A DNA stretch of 64,000 nucleotides from Thalassotalea nanhaiensis (GTDB lineage: Bacteria; Pseudomonadota; Gammaproteobacteria; Enterobacterales; Alteromonadaceae), in contig NZ_CP134146.1 of NCBI RefSeq assembly GCF_031583575.1, positions 3,720,001 through 3,784,000 on the forward strand. Reading direction: 5' to 3'. The translations under genes were made by a program, and so were the position numbers. Shown here in pieces: positions 10,340 through 20,362 of this stretch. How positions within the stretch are numbered: position 1 is the first letter of the stretch; every line of letters starts with the position of its first letter. The notes under the pieces were generated by a model. It saw only the letters and a list, made by a program, of their open reading frames with translations. It made no database searches and was not told the DNA's origin.

Positions 10340-11587
10340 ATGGCCATCCCTAGTGCGCAGCAAAAAATAGCAAAACCTAAACCATTGGAAGTTTTTCTGT
10401 GGGAAGGGGTTAACCGCAAAGGAAAAAAAATAAAAGGTGAGCTTTCTGCGACTAATTTGATGGAGCTAAAAGCTCAACTTAGAAATCAAGGGGTAACTCC
10501 ATTAAAAACGAAAAAAAAACCTAAACCTTTTCTCGGCTTAGGTGGTGATAAAGCCATAAAACCAATGGATATTGCTGTAATAACTAGGCAAATTGCAACC
10601 ATGTTAGGCGCAGGAGTGCCTCTTGTACAAACTGTAGAAATGATTGGCAAGGGCAACCCTAATGGAAATATGCGCAAGCTTCTTAGTGATATTGGAAACA
10701 AAGTTCAATCTGGCTTACCTTTATCAGAATGCTTAAGAGAGCACCCTAAATATTTTGATGATTTATATTGCGACCTTGTCGAATCAGGTGAACAATCAGG
10801 CGCTTTAGAAACAATTTTTGATCGAATTGCAATATACAAGGAAAAAGCAGAAGTACTTAAATCTAAAATAAAAAAGGCAATGACATATCCCATTGCAGTA
10901 CTAGTTGTTGCAGCTATTGTTACGTCTATATTGCTTATTTTTGTAGTACCAACTTTTGTAGAAGTATTTGCAGGATTTGATGCTGAACTTCCCGCCTTTA
11001 CTTTATTTGTTGTGGGCATCTCTGATTTCATGGTTGCATACTGGTGGGTGGCTTTAGCGATAATGTTTGGTGTTGGTTATATTTTTAAACAAACACACCT
11101 GAAAAGCCAAGATTTCAGAGATAAAATTGATAGGTTAATTTTAAAAACACCTGTGATAGGAGCGATTTTAGATAAAGCAGCTGTAGCTCGATTTGCTAGA
11201 ACCTTATCTACTACATTTGCTGCAGGCGTGCCACTTATAGATGCTTTAGGCTCAGCAGCGGGTGCCTCTGGCAATGCTGTTTATCGCGATAGTATTAATG
11301 AGATTCGAAGTGAAGTTACTTCAGGAATGCAAATGAACTTAGCTATGCGGAACATCCCAATCTTTCCAGATATGGTGATACAAATGGTAGCCATCGGCGA
11401 AGAGTCTGGTGCACTTGATGATATGCTAGCAAAAGTGGCTACGATCTATGAACAAGAAGTCGATGATGCTGTGGATAATTTAACAGCCTTATTGGAACCC
11501 ATGATTATGGCAGTCTTAGGGGTTGTAATTGGTGGTCTTATAATCGCCATGTATTTACCTATATTTGCTATGGGTTCAATGATGTAA
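10340..11587 (+). CDS. pilC: Type IV pilus inner-membrane platform protein
   Basis: PilC is the integral membrane platform that couples PilB/PilT motion to pilin insertion. The 415-residue protein has the two repeated T2SSF domains (about residues 75-200 and 280-400). Hydrophobic segments lie after the first domain (AVLVVAAIVTSILLIFVV), in the middle, and near the C-terminus. It sits between pilB and pilD, the standard order. It ends 156 nt before pilD. Confidence 0.96.
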   Translation: MAIPSAQQKIAKPKPLEVFLWEGVNRKGKKIKGELSATNLMELKAQLRNQGVTPLKTKKKPKPFLGLGGDKAIKPMDIAVITRQIATMLGAGVPLVQTVEMIGKGNPNGNMRKLLSDIGNKVQSGLPLSECLREHPKYFDDLYCDLVESGEQSGALETIFDRIAIYKEKAEVLKSKIKKAMTYPIAVLVVAAIVTSILLIFVVPTFVEVFAGFDAELPAFTLFVVGISDFMVAYWWVALAIMFGVGYIFKQTHLKSQDFRDKIDRLILKTPVIGAILDKAAVARFARTLSTTFAAGVPLIDALGSAAGASGNAVYRDSINEIRSEVTSGMQMNLAMRNIPIFPDMVIQMVAIGEESGALDDMLAKVATIYEQEVDDAVDNLTALLEPMIMAVLGVVIGGLIIAMYLPIFAMGSMM

Positions 11588-11674
11588 TAATCACCTATTT
11601 ATATAAAAAGTCCCGTGTAATGAACGGGATAATACTTTACATAACTAATAACAATAATAAAATCCTGATTTGAA

Positions 11675-11691
11675 ACTGAAATAAATTCAGT
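11675..11691. repeat. Variant copy of the TCCTGAA-type palindrome
   Basis: ACTGAA, a 5-nt loop and TTCAGT form a perfect small inverted repeat in the pilC-pilD gap, followed by three tandem TCAG-like units (to about 11700). It resembles the family at 7725, 12649, 23072 and 61894, with the outer bases changed. Confidence 0.5.
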
Positions 11692-11743
11692 CAGTCAGTC
11701 ACTACTGTGACAATTAATTCAAGACAATATAAAAGGCCTCACT

Positions 11744-12631
11744 GTGTTTTCTGATGTTATAGCTCTATTTGTGCATTCCCCTGAAACTTTCTATGTCACT
11801 ATTACAGTTTTAGGTTTAATCATTGGTAGTTTTTTAAATGTTGTAATTTATCGTTTACCTAAAATGCTGGAAAATGAATGGCGTTGTGAATGCAGAGAGT
11901 TTTTAGAAGAGGAATTAAAACCAGCTAAAGAATTAGCAAAAGTTGAAGAGTTAACACTTTCAAAGCCTGCATCTACCTGCCCAAAATGTGGCCATAAAAT
12001 AAAAGTACTTGAAAACATTCCTGTTATTTCATGGCTATTTCTAAAAGGTAAATGCTCTTCTTGTGCAAATCCTATATCTGCTCGATACCCAATAATTGAA
12101 ACGATTACAGGGTTAACCTCTCTAGTTATTGCGATGTATTTTGGAGTTAGCTGGCAAGTATTGTTTATGCTGGTATTAACTTGGTCACTAATTGCATTAA
12201 CCATGATTGATATTGATAAAATGATTTTGCCAGACCAAATCACCCTGCCACTTGTTTGGCTAGGATTAATACTTGGCTTAAATGATGTATTTGTATCTAT
12301 TGATCAAGCGGTTATAGGCGCAATTGTTGGTTACATGAGTTTATGGTCTATTTTTTGGTTATTTAAACTGATAACAGGCAAAGAAGGCATGGGTTATGGT
12401 GACTTTAAACTGTTTGCTGTATTTGGTGCCTGGTTTGGCTGGCAATTACTACCGTTGCTAATTTTAATGGCTTCTTTGGTTGGGGCTATTATTGGTATTA
12501 GTATGATGGTGTATAAAAACCATGAAGGCTCTAAACCTATTCCATTTGGCCCGTATTTAGCCATCGCTGGCTGGATCACCGCATTATGGGGTGAAGGCAT
12601 TTGGGCTTGGTATTTGGGAATGTTGGTTTAG
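11744..12631 (+). CDS. pilD: Prepilin peptidase and N-methyltransferase
   Basis: PilD removes the leader peptide from prepilins (PilA here) and methylates the new N-terminus in the inner membrane. The 295-residue product starts at GTG, giving the expected N-terminus with GSFLNVVIYRLP. Two CxxC pairs (CPKC and CSSC) form the cytoplasmic zinc region. The two catalytic aspartates lie in MIDIDKMILPD and in the GYGDFK motif. About seven or eight hydrophobic segments fill the rest. It ends the pilus cluster. A family palindrome separates it from coaE. Confidence 0.95.
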   Translation: MFSDVIALFVHSPETFYVTITVLGLIIGSFLNVVIYRLPKMLENEWRCECREFLEEELKPAKELAKVEELTLSKPASTCPKCGHKIKVLENIPVISWLFLKGKCSSCANPISARYPIIETITGLTSLVIAMYFGVSWQVLFMLVLTWSLIALTMIDIDKMILPDQITLPLVWLGLILGLNDVFVSIDQAVIGAIVGYMSLWSIFWLFKLITGKEGMGYGDFKLFAVFGAWFGWQLLPLLILMASLVGAIIGISMMVYKNHEGSKPIPFGPYLAIAGWITALWGEGIWAWYLGMLV

Positions 12632-12648
12632 ATTATTTATCAATTAGA

Positions 12649-12667
12649 TCCTGAAATAAATTCAGGA
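12649..12667. repeat. TCCTGAA-type palindrome between pilD and coaE
   Basis: This is a perfect 7-bp inverted repeat, TCCTGAA/TTCAGGA, with a 5-nt loop, 17 nt after the pilD stop. It is one of several copies in the window. Confidence 0.75.
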
Positions 12668-12702
12668 AAGAGTTATTCCACTAAAATGTATTAGGAAGCT
12701 AA

Positions 12703-13308
12703 GTGTCAAAGTTAGTAATCGGTTTAACAGGTGGTATTGGTAGCGGTAAAACCACCGTTGCTGATATCTTTTGTGAATATGGTATAGATATCATCGATGC
12801 TGATATTGTAGCCCGAGAAGTTGTTGAGCCAGGAACACCTGCACTAAACCAAATTGCAGAATATTTTGGCTTTGATTTTATTCTCGCGGACGGTAGTTTA
12901 GACAGAACTCAATTACGCCATAAGGTATTTGCTAGTGAAACCGATAAAGCTTGGTTAAATGCTCTCTTGCACCCTCTCATTCGACACGCTATGGCCGAAC
13001 AATGCAAGACAGCTAAAAGCCCTTATTGTTTCCTTGTTGCCCCTTTATTAATAGAAAACAGTATTAATAAAACGGTTGAAAAAGTTTTGGTCGTTGATGT
13101 CAAGCCCGAAACTCAAATTAGCAGAACAGTAAGCCGAGATAATAATACTGCTGCGCAAGTTCAGAAAATTTTAGACGCACAAGTATCTCGTGAAGAGCGT
13201 TTAGCTCATGCAGATTATGTGATAAACAACGACGATTGCTCAATTGAAGAATTAAAAGCGCAGGTTGAAGTATTACATAGAGAATTTTTAAAATTAGTCG
13301 TTGGTTAA
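12703..13308 (+). CDS. coaE: Dephospho-CoA kinase
   Basis: CoaE carries out the last step of coenzyme A synthesis, the ATP-dependent phosphorylation of the 3'-hydroxyl of dephospho-CoA. The 201-residue protein has a P-loop near the N-terminus (GLTGGIGSGKTTVAD) and the family motif DADIVAREVVEPG. The start is GTG, preceded by a TTAGGAAG ribosome site. The neighbours zapD and yacG downstream are conserved from E. coli. Confidence 0.96.
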   Translation: MSKLVIGLTGGIGSGKTTVADIFCEYGIDIIDADIVAREVVEPGTPALNQIAEYFGFDFILADGSLDRTQLRHKVFASETDKAWLNALLHPLIRHAMAEQCKTAKSPYCFLVAPLLIENSINKTVEKVLVVDVKPETQISRTVSRDNNTAAQVQKILDAQVSREERLAHADYVINNDDCSIEELKAQVEVLHREFLKLVVG

Positions 13309-13344
13309 TTCCATAACGAGTGAAGATCGCCGATGATTTCGGAC

Positions 13345-13390
13345 ATTATTTTTAGTGGCTAAGCCATTACGCGCGAATAAATTCACGCCA
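13345..13390. repeat. Cluster of small palindromes between coaE and zapD
   Basis: Small inverted repeats lie side by side: TGGCT/AGCCA (around 13356) and GCGCGAA, TAAA, TTCACGC (13371-13388, one mismatch per arm). The layout resembles an intergenic REP/BIME-type element. No gene fits in this gap. Confidence 0.4.
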
Positions 13391-13475
13391 ACCATACATT
13401 CCCCCAAAAAAAATAATAGCCTTTAACTAAATCCTTGGTTAGTATAGAAAAGATCAGAACAAAAATTATAAAAAC

Positions 13476-14222
13476 ATGACTGAAATTCTTTATGAACACC
13501 CTCTAAACGAACGGATTCGTAACTATTTGAAACTTGAACAATTATTTGTTCAGGCGCGTTCGTGTCTAGCGCAAGAGTTTTCATCAAGCCATACTCTTTT
13601 TTTTAATGCTTTATTTGCCATTTTAGATACTTTAGACAGAACCGATTTACGCGGTGATGTTATTAAGGATCTAGAAAAACTTGAACAAAATTTAATCCTT
13701 TGGTCAAAATCACCAGATGTAAATTCAAAAGCCTTACAGCTTAATCTTGAACAAACAAAAACTCTAGCCACTAACCTTCGTTCAAAACAGCCATTATGGG
13801 CGAATTTGAAAGATGATAAATTTTTAGACGGTATGCGCAAGCGCTTTACTTTGCAAGGTGCATATTGCGGATTTGATTTACCGGCTCTTGTTTATTGGTT
13901 AAATCAACCACCTATTTTTATTCAACAAGATGTTGATCGATGGTTGAGTGCATTAAGTACCATTGAACAGGCGTTGGTCATAATTTTAAAATTTATCCGT
14001 CAAAAATCTGCTTTTAAAGATGTTGAAGCTGGCAACAGCTTTTATCAAGATAATGGTGAAGGTTTATTACTATTACGAATTAAACTACCTGAAGCTGTTG
14101 ATTACTTTCCGTCAGTAAGTGGCAATAGATATCGATACTCTATTCGATTCATGGAACTTTGTGAAACCAAAGGCCAGCAATACATTACTGATACAGTAAA
14201 GTTTCAGTTATCTAAGTGTTAA
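13476..14222 (+). CDS. zapD: Cell division protein ZapD
   Basis: ZapD binds the C-terminal tail of FtsZ and bundles its filaments at the Z-ring. The 248-residue protein (E. coli 247) begins MTEILYEHPLNERIRNYLKLE, the family hallmark, and is largely helical with a basic patch. It has no signal peptide. Its place between coaE and yacG is the standard gammaproteobacterial order. Its partner FtsZ is encoded in the same window (23108-24262). Confidence 0.96.
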   Translation: MTEILYEHPLNERIRNYLKLEQLFVQARSCLAQEFSSSHTLFFNALFAILDTLDRTDLRGDVIKDLEKLEQNLILWSKSPDVNSKALQLNLEQTKTLATNLRSKQPLWANLKDDKFLDGMRKRFTLQGAYCGFDLPALVYWLNQPPIFIQQDVDRWLSALSTIEQALVIILKFIRQKSAFKDVEAGNSFYQDNGEGLLLLRIKLPEAVDYFPSVSGNRYRYSIRFMELCETKGQQYITDTVKFQLSKC

Positions 14223-14302
14223 CCAATAAACCGATTCAATCTAGGTATTATCAACACTGCCGTAATAGGTTAAACTACTCTTTTTAATTATCTGTTTATA
14301 TT

Positions 14303-14539
14303 ATGACTACAAAAGTAAACTGTCCTAATTGCCAAGCCGAAGTTGTTTGGTGTAGTGAATCTGAATTTCGTCCATTTTGTTCTAAACGTTGCCAATTGAT
14401 TGATTTAGGTGAGTGGGCCAGTGAAGGACATAAAATTTCGCAACCGGTGCAAGGTGCACAGCCTTTATCTGAAGAAATGCTAGATGCACTTGAGGATGAA
14501 TTTTTGCAAAATAATAAGTTTTTCGTTGAGTCCGAATAA
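14303..14539 (+). CDS. yacG: DNA gyrase inhibitor YacG, zinc protein
   Basis: This small zinc protein (78 residues) has four cysteines in CPNC (near residue 8) and FCSKRC (near residue 29), the YacG zinc site. In E. coli YacG binds GyrB and inhibits gyrase. The C-terminal tail is acidic. It follows zapD by 80 nt and is probably in the same transcript. The short length is normal for the family. Confidence 0.94.
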   Translation: MTTKVNCPNCQAEVVWCSESEFRPFCSKRCQLIDLGEWASEGHKISQPVQGAQPLSEEMLDALEDEFLQNNKFFVESE

Positions 14540-14631
14540 GCTTATCTTTTGTTGTTTTCAATGACTTGAAATCCATACGAAAAATAAGGCATAATTATTT
14601 TATCTTGGACAAAAGAACAACTTAACGGATT

Positions 14632-15162
14632 ATGAAAAATTTACTTATATTTTCTTTGTTAGCCTTTGTTGGCGTATACGTTTATTTCAATATTCTATTT
14701 CCAACTCCTGAAGAAACGGTATTAGTTAATACTAAACCAGCCGTATTGGCATCGACTGATGATATGCTTGCACATGCATTTGATTCAGAGGTAAAATTTA
14801 CTCGTGATGTCGATTTATCTAAACTGTCAGATCTAGAAAAAATTAATCACCTTTTTGACAATCAGTTATCCAATGTTCAAGTACGTGGCTTTGGTCGCGT
14901 AATAAAAATGTTGCCTGATGATAACGATGGTTCACGTCACCAACGTTTCATTGTTCGTCTCAAAAATAACCAAACCGTGTTAGTTGCACATAATATTGAT
15001 ATTGGCTCAAGAGTTAACTCTTTGCGAGCAGGCGATGATATTGGTTTTTCGGGTGTGTATGAGTGGAATGACAAAGGTGGCGTTGTGCATTGGACTCATA
15101 AAGATCCAAATGGTAAACACCCAGATGGTTATTTAAACTATGTGGGACTCACTTATAACTAG
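14632..15162 (+). CDS. DUF3465 domain protein with N-terminal membrane anchor
   Basis: The 176-residue protein has an N-terminal hydrophobic segment (about residues 3-22) that is either a signal peptide or an anchor. A C-terminal DUF3465 region carries HQRFIVRL, VAHNIDIG, GVYEWNDKGG and VHWTHKDPNGKHPDGYL. The function is unknown. The fold may be OB-like, given the NQTVLVAHN and GDDIGFSG strands, but that is inference. The stop codon TAG is the first part of a five-unit heptamer repeat (15160-15194). The neighbouring mutT is convergent. Confidence 0.8.
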   Translation: MKNLLIFSLLAFVGVYVYFNILFPTPEETVLVNTKPAVLASTDDMLAHAFDSEVKFTRDVDLSKLSDLEKINHLFDNQLSNVQVRGFGRVIKMLPDDNDGSRHQRFIVRLKNNQTVLVAHNIDIGSRVNSLRAGDDIGFSGVYEWNDKGGVVHWTHKDPNGKHPDGYLNYVGLTYN

Positions 15163-15194
15163 AAATTAGAAATTAGAAATTAGAAATTAGAAAT
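15160..15194. repeat. Heptamer tandem repeat TAGAAAT, five copies
   Basis: Five perfect TAGAAAT units run from 15160 to 15194. The first unit contains the stop codon of the DUF3465 gene. It lies between two convergent genes. Confidence 0.95.
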
Positions 15195-15209
15195 TAATAG
15201 AATCAGACT

Positions 15210-15605
15210 TTATATGTTGAGTTCAAGTATTTTATTCACTATTGGCGTATTAGCTTTTGGAAAGTCGATAGTTGTTAATTCTCCTTTTTTAAACCAACCT
15301 TGTTGCTGCCCTTCTTGAGCTGTTGGCTCTCCTAAAAACTGATCTACCAAGAATACTTCTAACAACACGTGTTTATCGCTGTAATCATGGCTTATTTCAA
15401 TCAATGGTCGTATCGCTAGGGTATCGATAGCTATTTCTTCTTTAAGCTCTCTATGCAGCGCTTCATGAACTGTTTCATCATTTTCCACCTTACCACCTGG
15501 GAATTCCCATTTCCCGCCTTGATGGGTATGTTCAAGGCGTTTGGTGAGGAAGAATTGCTGGTCTTTGTAAATTACGCCTACAGCTACGTGTACTCTTTTC
15601 TTCAT
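15210..15605 (-). CDS. mutT: 8-oxo-dGTP diphosphatase MutT
   Basis: MutT hydrolyses oxidised dGTP (8-oxo-dGTP) to the monophosphate and so prevents AT-to-CG mutations. The 131-residue protein has a complete Nudix box: GGKVENDETVHEALHRELKE followed by E. The Trp/Phe environment KWEFPGGK is typical of MutT. Its ATG overlaps the stop of the upstream LtaS-like gene by one base (TAATG), so translation is likely coupled. In E. coli mutT follows secA directly; here another gene sits between them. Confidence 0.95.
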   Translation of the reverse strand: MKKRVHVAVGVIYKDQQFFLTKRLEHTHQGGKWEFPGGKVENDETVHEALHRELKEEIAIDTLAIRPLIEISHDYSDKHVLLEVFLVDQFLGEPTAQEGQQQGWFKKGELTTIDFPKANTPIVNKILELNI

Positions 15606-17551
15606 TAGAAGCTTGGATATCCAGCACGGTTACTCAATTTTAGAAATTTCATTAAACTTTCCGATTCAACAATTGAAGCAATATCATTAATATTTTCAAT
15701 ATTACAAGAAAATCTGTACTCACTATAACAAGTTTCAATAGCTTTATTTACACATAAATTTTCAACAGGTAAACATCTTGTGTTACCCAACCTAAATGCA
15801 TAATTATCTATATCCATATTAAATATAGGTCTATTGTCTACAGTTTTTTGCTTCCCAAAAAATGGACGTCCTAAAAATGAAAAATCTTGCTTTATATCTA
15901 ACTCAGAAAGTATTGAAGGTGCTATGTCTAAATGACTTAACTGCATACCTGGATCAACATAATCATCGACTCCATATACAACAAGAGGTGTCCTGAACAG
16001 TGTTTCAAACTGATCAACATCTGACTGAATAATCTCAGGGTAATATGGGACACCATGATCTCCCGTTATAATCAGAATAGTATTATCACTTAAAGGGCTG
16101 TTAATAAACTTATTCCAAAAGACACCTAATGCATAATCAGTATAGTTAATACCTTTCCTATAATTTTTGTAAATATTTTCGCCGGTATAAGATACAAAGT
16201 CAGGAAAGACATGCTTACCATAATCCCAGTTGAACGGTTGATGATTTGTTAAAGTCAATATTTCAGCAAAAAAAGGTTCAGTCTTATTTTCTAAAATTTT
16301 AAATGCTTCATTAAATACATCTTCATCTTTAATTCCCCAACCTATGATTTCATTTTTGGCAAGATTTTTAGTTTCAAAATATTCCTTAGAGATTAAGTTT
16401 TGGAAACCAATACTAGGATGGAAAACGTCCCTATTAAAAAATTCTTTAGTGTTCCCATGAAACCAATAAGTATGATAACCATTCTTCTTTAGAATTTTTG
16501 GAAGGCATTGCCCATTAAACTTACCAAAATGTACAGAATAAGGGACGTGTTTATGTACATCTAATAGACTGCATAATATGGCTTGCTCTGACTTTATAGT
16601 GTAACGAGATGTACTATAAAAATTTTCAAAAGAAACTCCATACTTTGCAATTTCATTCAGGTTAGGTGTTAATGAAATTCCGTTATACTTTTCTGTCTCA
16701 TACTTTCGAACACTTTCCAGCACAATCAAAATAACGTTTTTTCTTGTTTTTTTATGATCTGATGCGCTCCCCAAATCTTCACTTTTAAATTTAAATGGTT
16801 CGACATTTAATCCAGAGTGGCTAAACTCCGGGTAAGGAATAATTAACGTTTTGAATTTATCAAAATGATATTCTGGAGGAAGAAATTTATTTTGGTTTTT
16901 TTGGATAATACTTGTTAGAAAGTCAACTTCTTTTTGTTTAGCATTACTCATCTCATCTACAATTACTTTGTTTACCAATTCGCGAACTAAAAACATTATT
17001 GGATTTTCTTCCTGATACTCATAAGAGGAAAATTCATTTTGTTCATCAAGTTTTTCAAATATAAATTTTTGCGAATGTGTGTTTTGAACAAAGAAAGCAA
17101 TAAAGGAAATTGCACTAATCAAAGTGTAAAAAAAGATTCTATTTGGTTTTACTAATTCTATTTTAGTCTTGGACAGAAAAGTAAAAAATAGAAATGTGAC
17201 AAGAAAAAGCAAAGCTAAAATAGGAATTGAAACAAAATTCTTAATCCCTAATAATACCTCATTGAATAATCCTAATGTTTCAAGCGAAATGTAGGATTCA
17301 AAAAATATAAAATACTCCTGACTAACCTTTAAAAATATTAAGATAATTACAGTTAATATAAAAATTATTTCTACAGTTTTTTTATTTACAAAATAACAAT
17401 AACCTAGATATCCCCACCAAAGAGAGAGAGATAACAATGTCGAATCCATAATGGCAAAAAAGTCGTTATGGAATCCGAGGAATTGACTCGCTCCCCAAGG
17501 GAGGAAAGCGCAAATAAAACAAAATAAAACAGTGATATTAATCTGAAGCAT
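15605..17551 (-). CDS. LtaS-like sulfatase-fold membrane phosphotransferase
   Basis: The 648-residue protein has about five N-terminal membrane segments (within residues 1-160) and a periplasmic sulfatase-fold domain. It carries the lipoteichoic-acid-synthase residue pattern: Glu279 (VLES), a candidate Thr nucleophile at 318 (SRYTIKSEQ), FHGN (364-367) with NRD (373-375), His437 (LTLTNHQPF) and Asp498-His499 (GDHG). LtaS enzymes move glycerol phosphate from phosphatidylglycerol. Gram-negative relatives modify glucans, capsules or lipid A, so the substrate here is open. The gene is richer in A+T than its neighbours and sits between secA and mutT, which are adjacent in E. coli. It overlaps mutT by one base. 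Transfer into this locus is likely but not proven. Confidence 0.85.
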   Translation of the reverse strand: MLQINITVLFCFICAFLPWGASQFLGFHNDFFAIMDSTLLSLSLWWGYLGYCYFVNKKTVEIIFILTVIILIFLKVSQEYFIFFESYISLETLGLFNEVLLGIKNFVSIPILALLFLVTFLFFTFLSKTKIELVKPNRIFFYTLISAISFIAFFVQNTHSQKFIFEKLDEQNEFSSYEYQEENPIMFLVRELVNKVIVDEMSNAKQKEVDFLTSIIQKNQNKFLPPEYHFDKFKTLIIPYPEFSHSGLNVEPFKFKSEDLGSASDHKKTRKNVILIVLESVRKYETEKYNGISLTPNLNEIAKYGVSFENFYSTSRYTIKSEQAILCSLLDVHKHVPYSVHFGKFNGQCLPKILKKNGYHTYWFHGNTKEFFNRDVFHPSIGFQNLISKEYFETKNLAKNEIIGWGIKDEDVFNEAFKILENKTEPFFAEILTLTNHQPFNWDYGKHVFPDFVSYTGENIYKNYRKGINYTDYALGVFWNKFINSPLSDNTILIITGDHGVPYYPEIIQSDVDQFETLFRTPLVVYGVDDYVDPGMQLSHLDIAPSILSELDIKQDFSFLGRPFFGKQKTVDNRPIFNMDIDNYAFRLGNTRCLPVENLCVNKAIETCYSEYRFSCNIENINDIASIVESESLMKFLKLSNRAGYPSF

Positions 17552-17589
17552 ACGGTCCCTTGTTTAACTTCGTTTCAAATAAAATGAAA

Positions 17590-20271
17590 TTAGCTTAACT
17601 TACCGTGACATTGTTTGTATTTTTTACCTGAGCCACATGGGCACGGTTCGTTACGGCCAACGCGAGGTACTTCGTTTTCTTGCGTTGCCTGGCCACTTGA
17701 TTCATGCGTGTATTGCTTCGGTGCTTCTTCGCTTTTGCGAGTTTGCTCTTCTACCGCTTCTACATCTGACTCTTGTTGTATACGAACTTTAGATAACACG
17801 CTTACTACGTCATATTTTAAGTTATCAAGCATGTTTGAGAATAACTCAAACGACTCTTTCTTATATTCTTGTTTCGGGTTCTTTTGAGCATAACCACGTA
17901 AGTGAATACCTTGACGTAAATGGTCCATCGCCGCTAAGTGCTCTTTCCATAAACCATCAAGAGTTTGTAGCATAATTGCTTTTTCAAACTGGCGTAAAAC
18001 GTCTGGACCAACTTGCGTTTCTTTTTCAGTATATGCAGTTTCAACTTCCGCTAAAATACGTTCTCGCAGTGAGTCTTCGTTTAACTTGTCGTCTTCTTCT
18101 AACCATTTAGCTAGAGGTAATTCTAATGTTAACTCGCCTTTAAGCTGCTCTTCAAGCGCAGGGACATCCCACATTTCTTCAAGAGATTGTGGCGGAATAT
18201 GTGCATCAATCATACCGTTAACAACGTCACCGCGAATAGCTGCAATAGTGTCGCCAATCTCGCCTTCATCAAGAAGTTCGTTACGTTGTTCGTAAATTAC
18301 TTTACGTTGATCGTTAGCAACATCATCGTATTCAAGCAATTGCTTACGCACGTCAAAGTTACGGCCTTCAACTTTACGCTGAGCGTTTTCAATCGATTTA
18401 GTTACCCATGGATGCTCAATCGCTTCACCGTGTTCCATACCAAGCTTACGCATCATATTTGCAATACGCTCTGAAGCGAAGATACGCATTAAGCCATCTT
18501 CCATAGATAAGTAGAAACGTGTTGAACCTGGGTCACCTTGACGACCAGAACGACCACGTAATTGGTTATCGATACGACGTGACTCATGACGCTCGGTTGC
18601 AACAATGTGTAAGCCACCTGCTGCAACTACTTTTTCATGATTTTCTTGCCATTCTGCCGTTAATTTAGCTATTTGCTCGTCTGAAGAGTTTTGCAATTTA
18701 GCGATATCGGCACCTAAATTACCACCTAACACGATATCGGTACCACGACCGGCCATGTTTGTTGCAATCGTTACTGCGCCAAGTTTACCGGCATTGGCAA
18801 CAATTTCGGCTTCTTCCGCGTGAAATTTAGCATTAAGTACTTTGTGCTTAATTTTTGCTTTACGCAAAATGTCTGATAAAAATTCAGATGTCTCGATACT
18901 GATGGTACCAACAAGTGTTGGCTGACCGCGTTCAACACAATCTTTAATATCAGCAATTACTGCTTCATATTTTTCTTCTTGTGTTAGGTAAATTAAATCA
19001 GCCATATCATTACGAACCATAGGACGGTTCGTTGGGATCACAACAGTTTCTAAAGCATAAATATGATTAAATTCGAATGCTTCTGTATCAGCAGTACCCG
19101 TCATACCTGATAACTTTTCGTATAAACGGAAGTAATTCTGGAATGTAATAGAGGCTAGTGTTTGGTTTTCATTTTGTATGTTTACATTTTCTTTAGCTTC
19201 TACTGCTTGATGCAAACCTTCAGACCAACGACGGCCTTCCATCGTACGGCCAGTGTGTTCATCAACAATAACTATTTCGCCTTCTTTAACGATGTAGTCA
19301 ACGTCTTTTTGGAATAATTTGTGCGCACGAAGAGCTGCCATCACGTGATGTAATAACGCGATGCTTGATGCACCATATAAAGAGTCATGCTCGTCAAGCA
19401 TACCACGCTCTTTTAAGATTTCTTCAACGCGAACCTGACCACGTTCAGTTAGGTAAACTTGTTTTGATTTTTCATCAATAGTGTAGTCACCAGTACTTTC
19501 TACGCCTTCTTCATCTTCAGCTTCTTGTTGTTCTAGCATAGGAACTAAAGAATCGATTAAACGGTATAGCTCTGAACTGTCTTCAGCTTGGCCAGAAATA
19601 ACCAATGGCGTACGTGCTTCATCAATTAGGATTGAATCGACTTCATCGATTACGGCAAAGTGTAATGGGCGCTGAGCACGTTGTTGTGGAGTGAACGCCA
19701 TATTGTCACGTAGGTAATCGAAACCAAATTCGTTATTGGTACCGTAGGTTACATCACAGTTATATGCCGCTTGCTTTTCTTCAGGTGCCATATTTGGAAT
19801 GTTACAACCAACCGTCATGCCTAAGAATTCAAATAATGGACGAGCCCAATCAGCATCACGTTTAGCAAGGTAATCATTCACGGTAATAACGTGAACGCCT
19901 TTGTCTGTAAGACCATTTAGATATGTTGGCAGCGTTGCGGTTAAGGTTTTACCTTCACCGGTGCGCATCTCAGAAATTTTACCTTGATGTAAAACCATAC
20001 CACCAATCATTTGTACATCGAAGTGGCGCATCCCAAACACACGAACACTGGCTTCACGTACTACGGCAAATGCTTCAGGTAAAATGTCGTTTAATGCTTC
20101 GCCGTTGGCAATGCGCTCTTTAAACTCAGCTGTTTTAGCTTTTAACTCTTCATCATTTAACGCTTTTGTTGTTTCTTCTAGGGCGTTAATTTTCAGTACT
20201 TCTTTGTTCATTTGCTTTAGAAGGCGGTCATTGCGACTACCAAACAGCTTTGTCATTAATTTTACAAACAT
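17590..20271 (-). CDS. secA: Preprotein translocase ATPase SecA
   Basis: SecA is the motor that pushes unfolded preproteins through SecYEG. The 893-residue protein (E. coli 901) has the two nucleotide-binding domains, with Walker [12 protein letters not shown] near residue 105 and [14 protein letters not shown] in the DEAD region. The C-terminus carries the zinc/SecB-binding tail [14 protein letters not shown]. No secM gene lies upstream; an M23 peptidase gene takes that place, so SecM-type arrest control of secA is absent here. Confidence 0.98.
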   Translation of the reverse strand: MFVKLMTKLFGSRNDRLLKQMNKEVLKINALEETTKALNDEELKAKTAEFKERIANGEALNDILPEAFAVVREASVRVFGMRHFDVQMIGGMVLHQGKISEMRTGEGKTLTATLPTYLNGLTDKGVHVITVNDYLAKRDADWARPLFEFLGMTVGCNIPNMAPEEKQAAYNCDVTYGTNNEFGFDYLRDNMAFTPQQRAQRPLHFAVIDEVDSILIDEARTPLVISGQAEDSSELYRLIDSLVPMLEQQEAEDEEGVESTGDYTIDEKSKQVYLTERGQVRVEEILKERGMLDEHDSLYGASSIALLHHVMAALRAHKLFQKDVDYIVKEGEIVIVDEHTGRTMEGRRWSEGLHQAVEAKENVNIQNENQTLASITFQNYFRLYEKLSGMTGTADTEAFEFNHIYALETVVIPTNRPMVRNDMADLIYLTQEEKYEAVIADIKDCVERGQPTLVGTISIETSEFLSDILRKAKIKHKVLNAKFHAEEAEIVANAGKLGAVTIATNMAGRGTDIVLGGNLGADIAKLQNSSDEQIAKLTAEWQENHEKVVAAGGLHIVATERHESRRIDNQLRGRSGRQGDPGSTRFYLSMEDGLMRIFASERIANMMRKLGMEHGEAIEHPWVTKSIENAQRKVEGRNFDVRKQLLEYDDVANDQRKVIYEQRNELLDEGEIGDTIAAIRGDVVNGMIDAHIPPQSLEEMWDVPALEEQLKGELTLELPLAKWLEEDDKLNEDSLRERILAEVETAYTEKETQVGPDVLRQFEKAIMLQTLDGLWKEHLAAMDHLRQGIHLRGYAQKNPKQEYKKESFELFSNMLDNLKYDVVSVLSKVRIQQESDVEAVEEQTRKSEEAPKQYTHESSGQATQENEVPRVGRNEPCPCGSGKKYKQCHGKLS

Positions 20272-20362
20272 TTTATTTAAACCAATTTTGCCAATTATAT
20301 TTTTGGCGATAAAAAAATATCAGTCAGAGACTGATCTAAAAAATTTACTCAGAGTTATGAAC

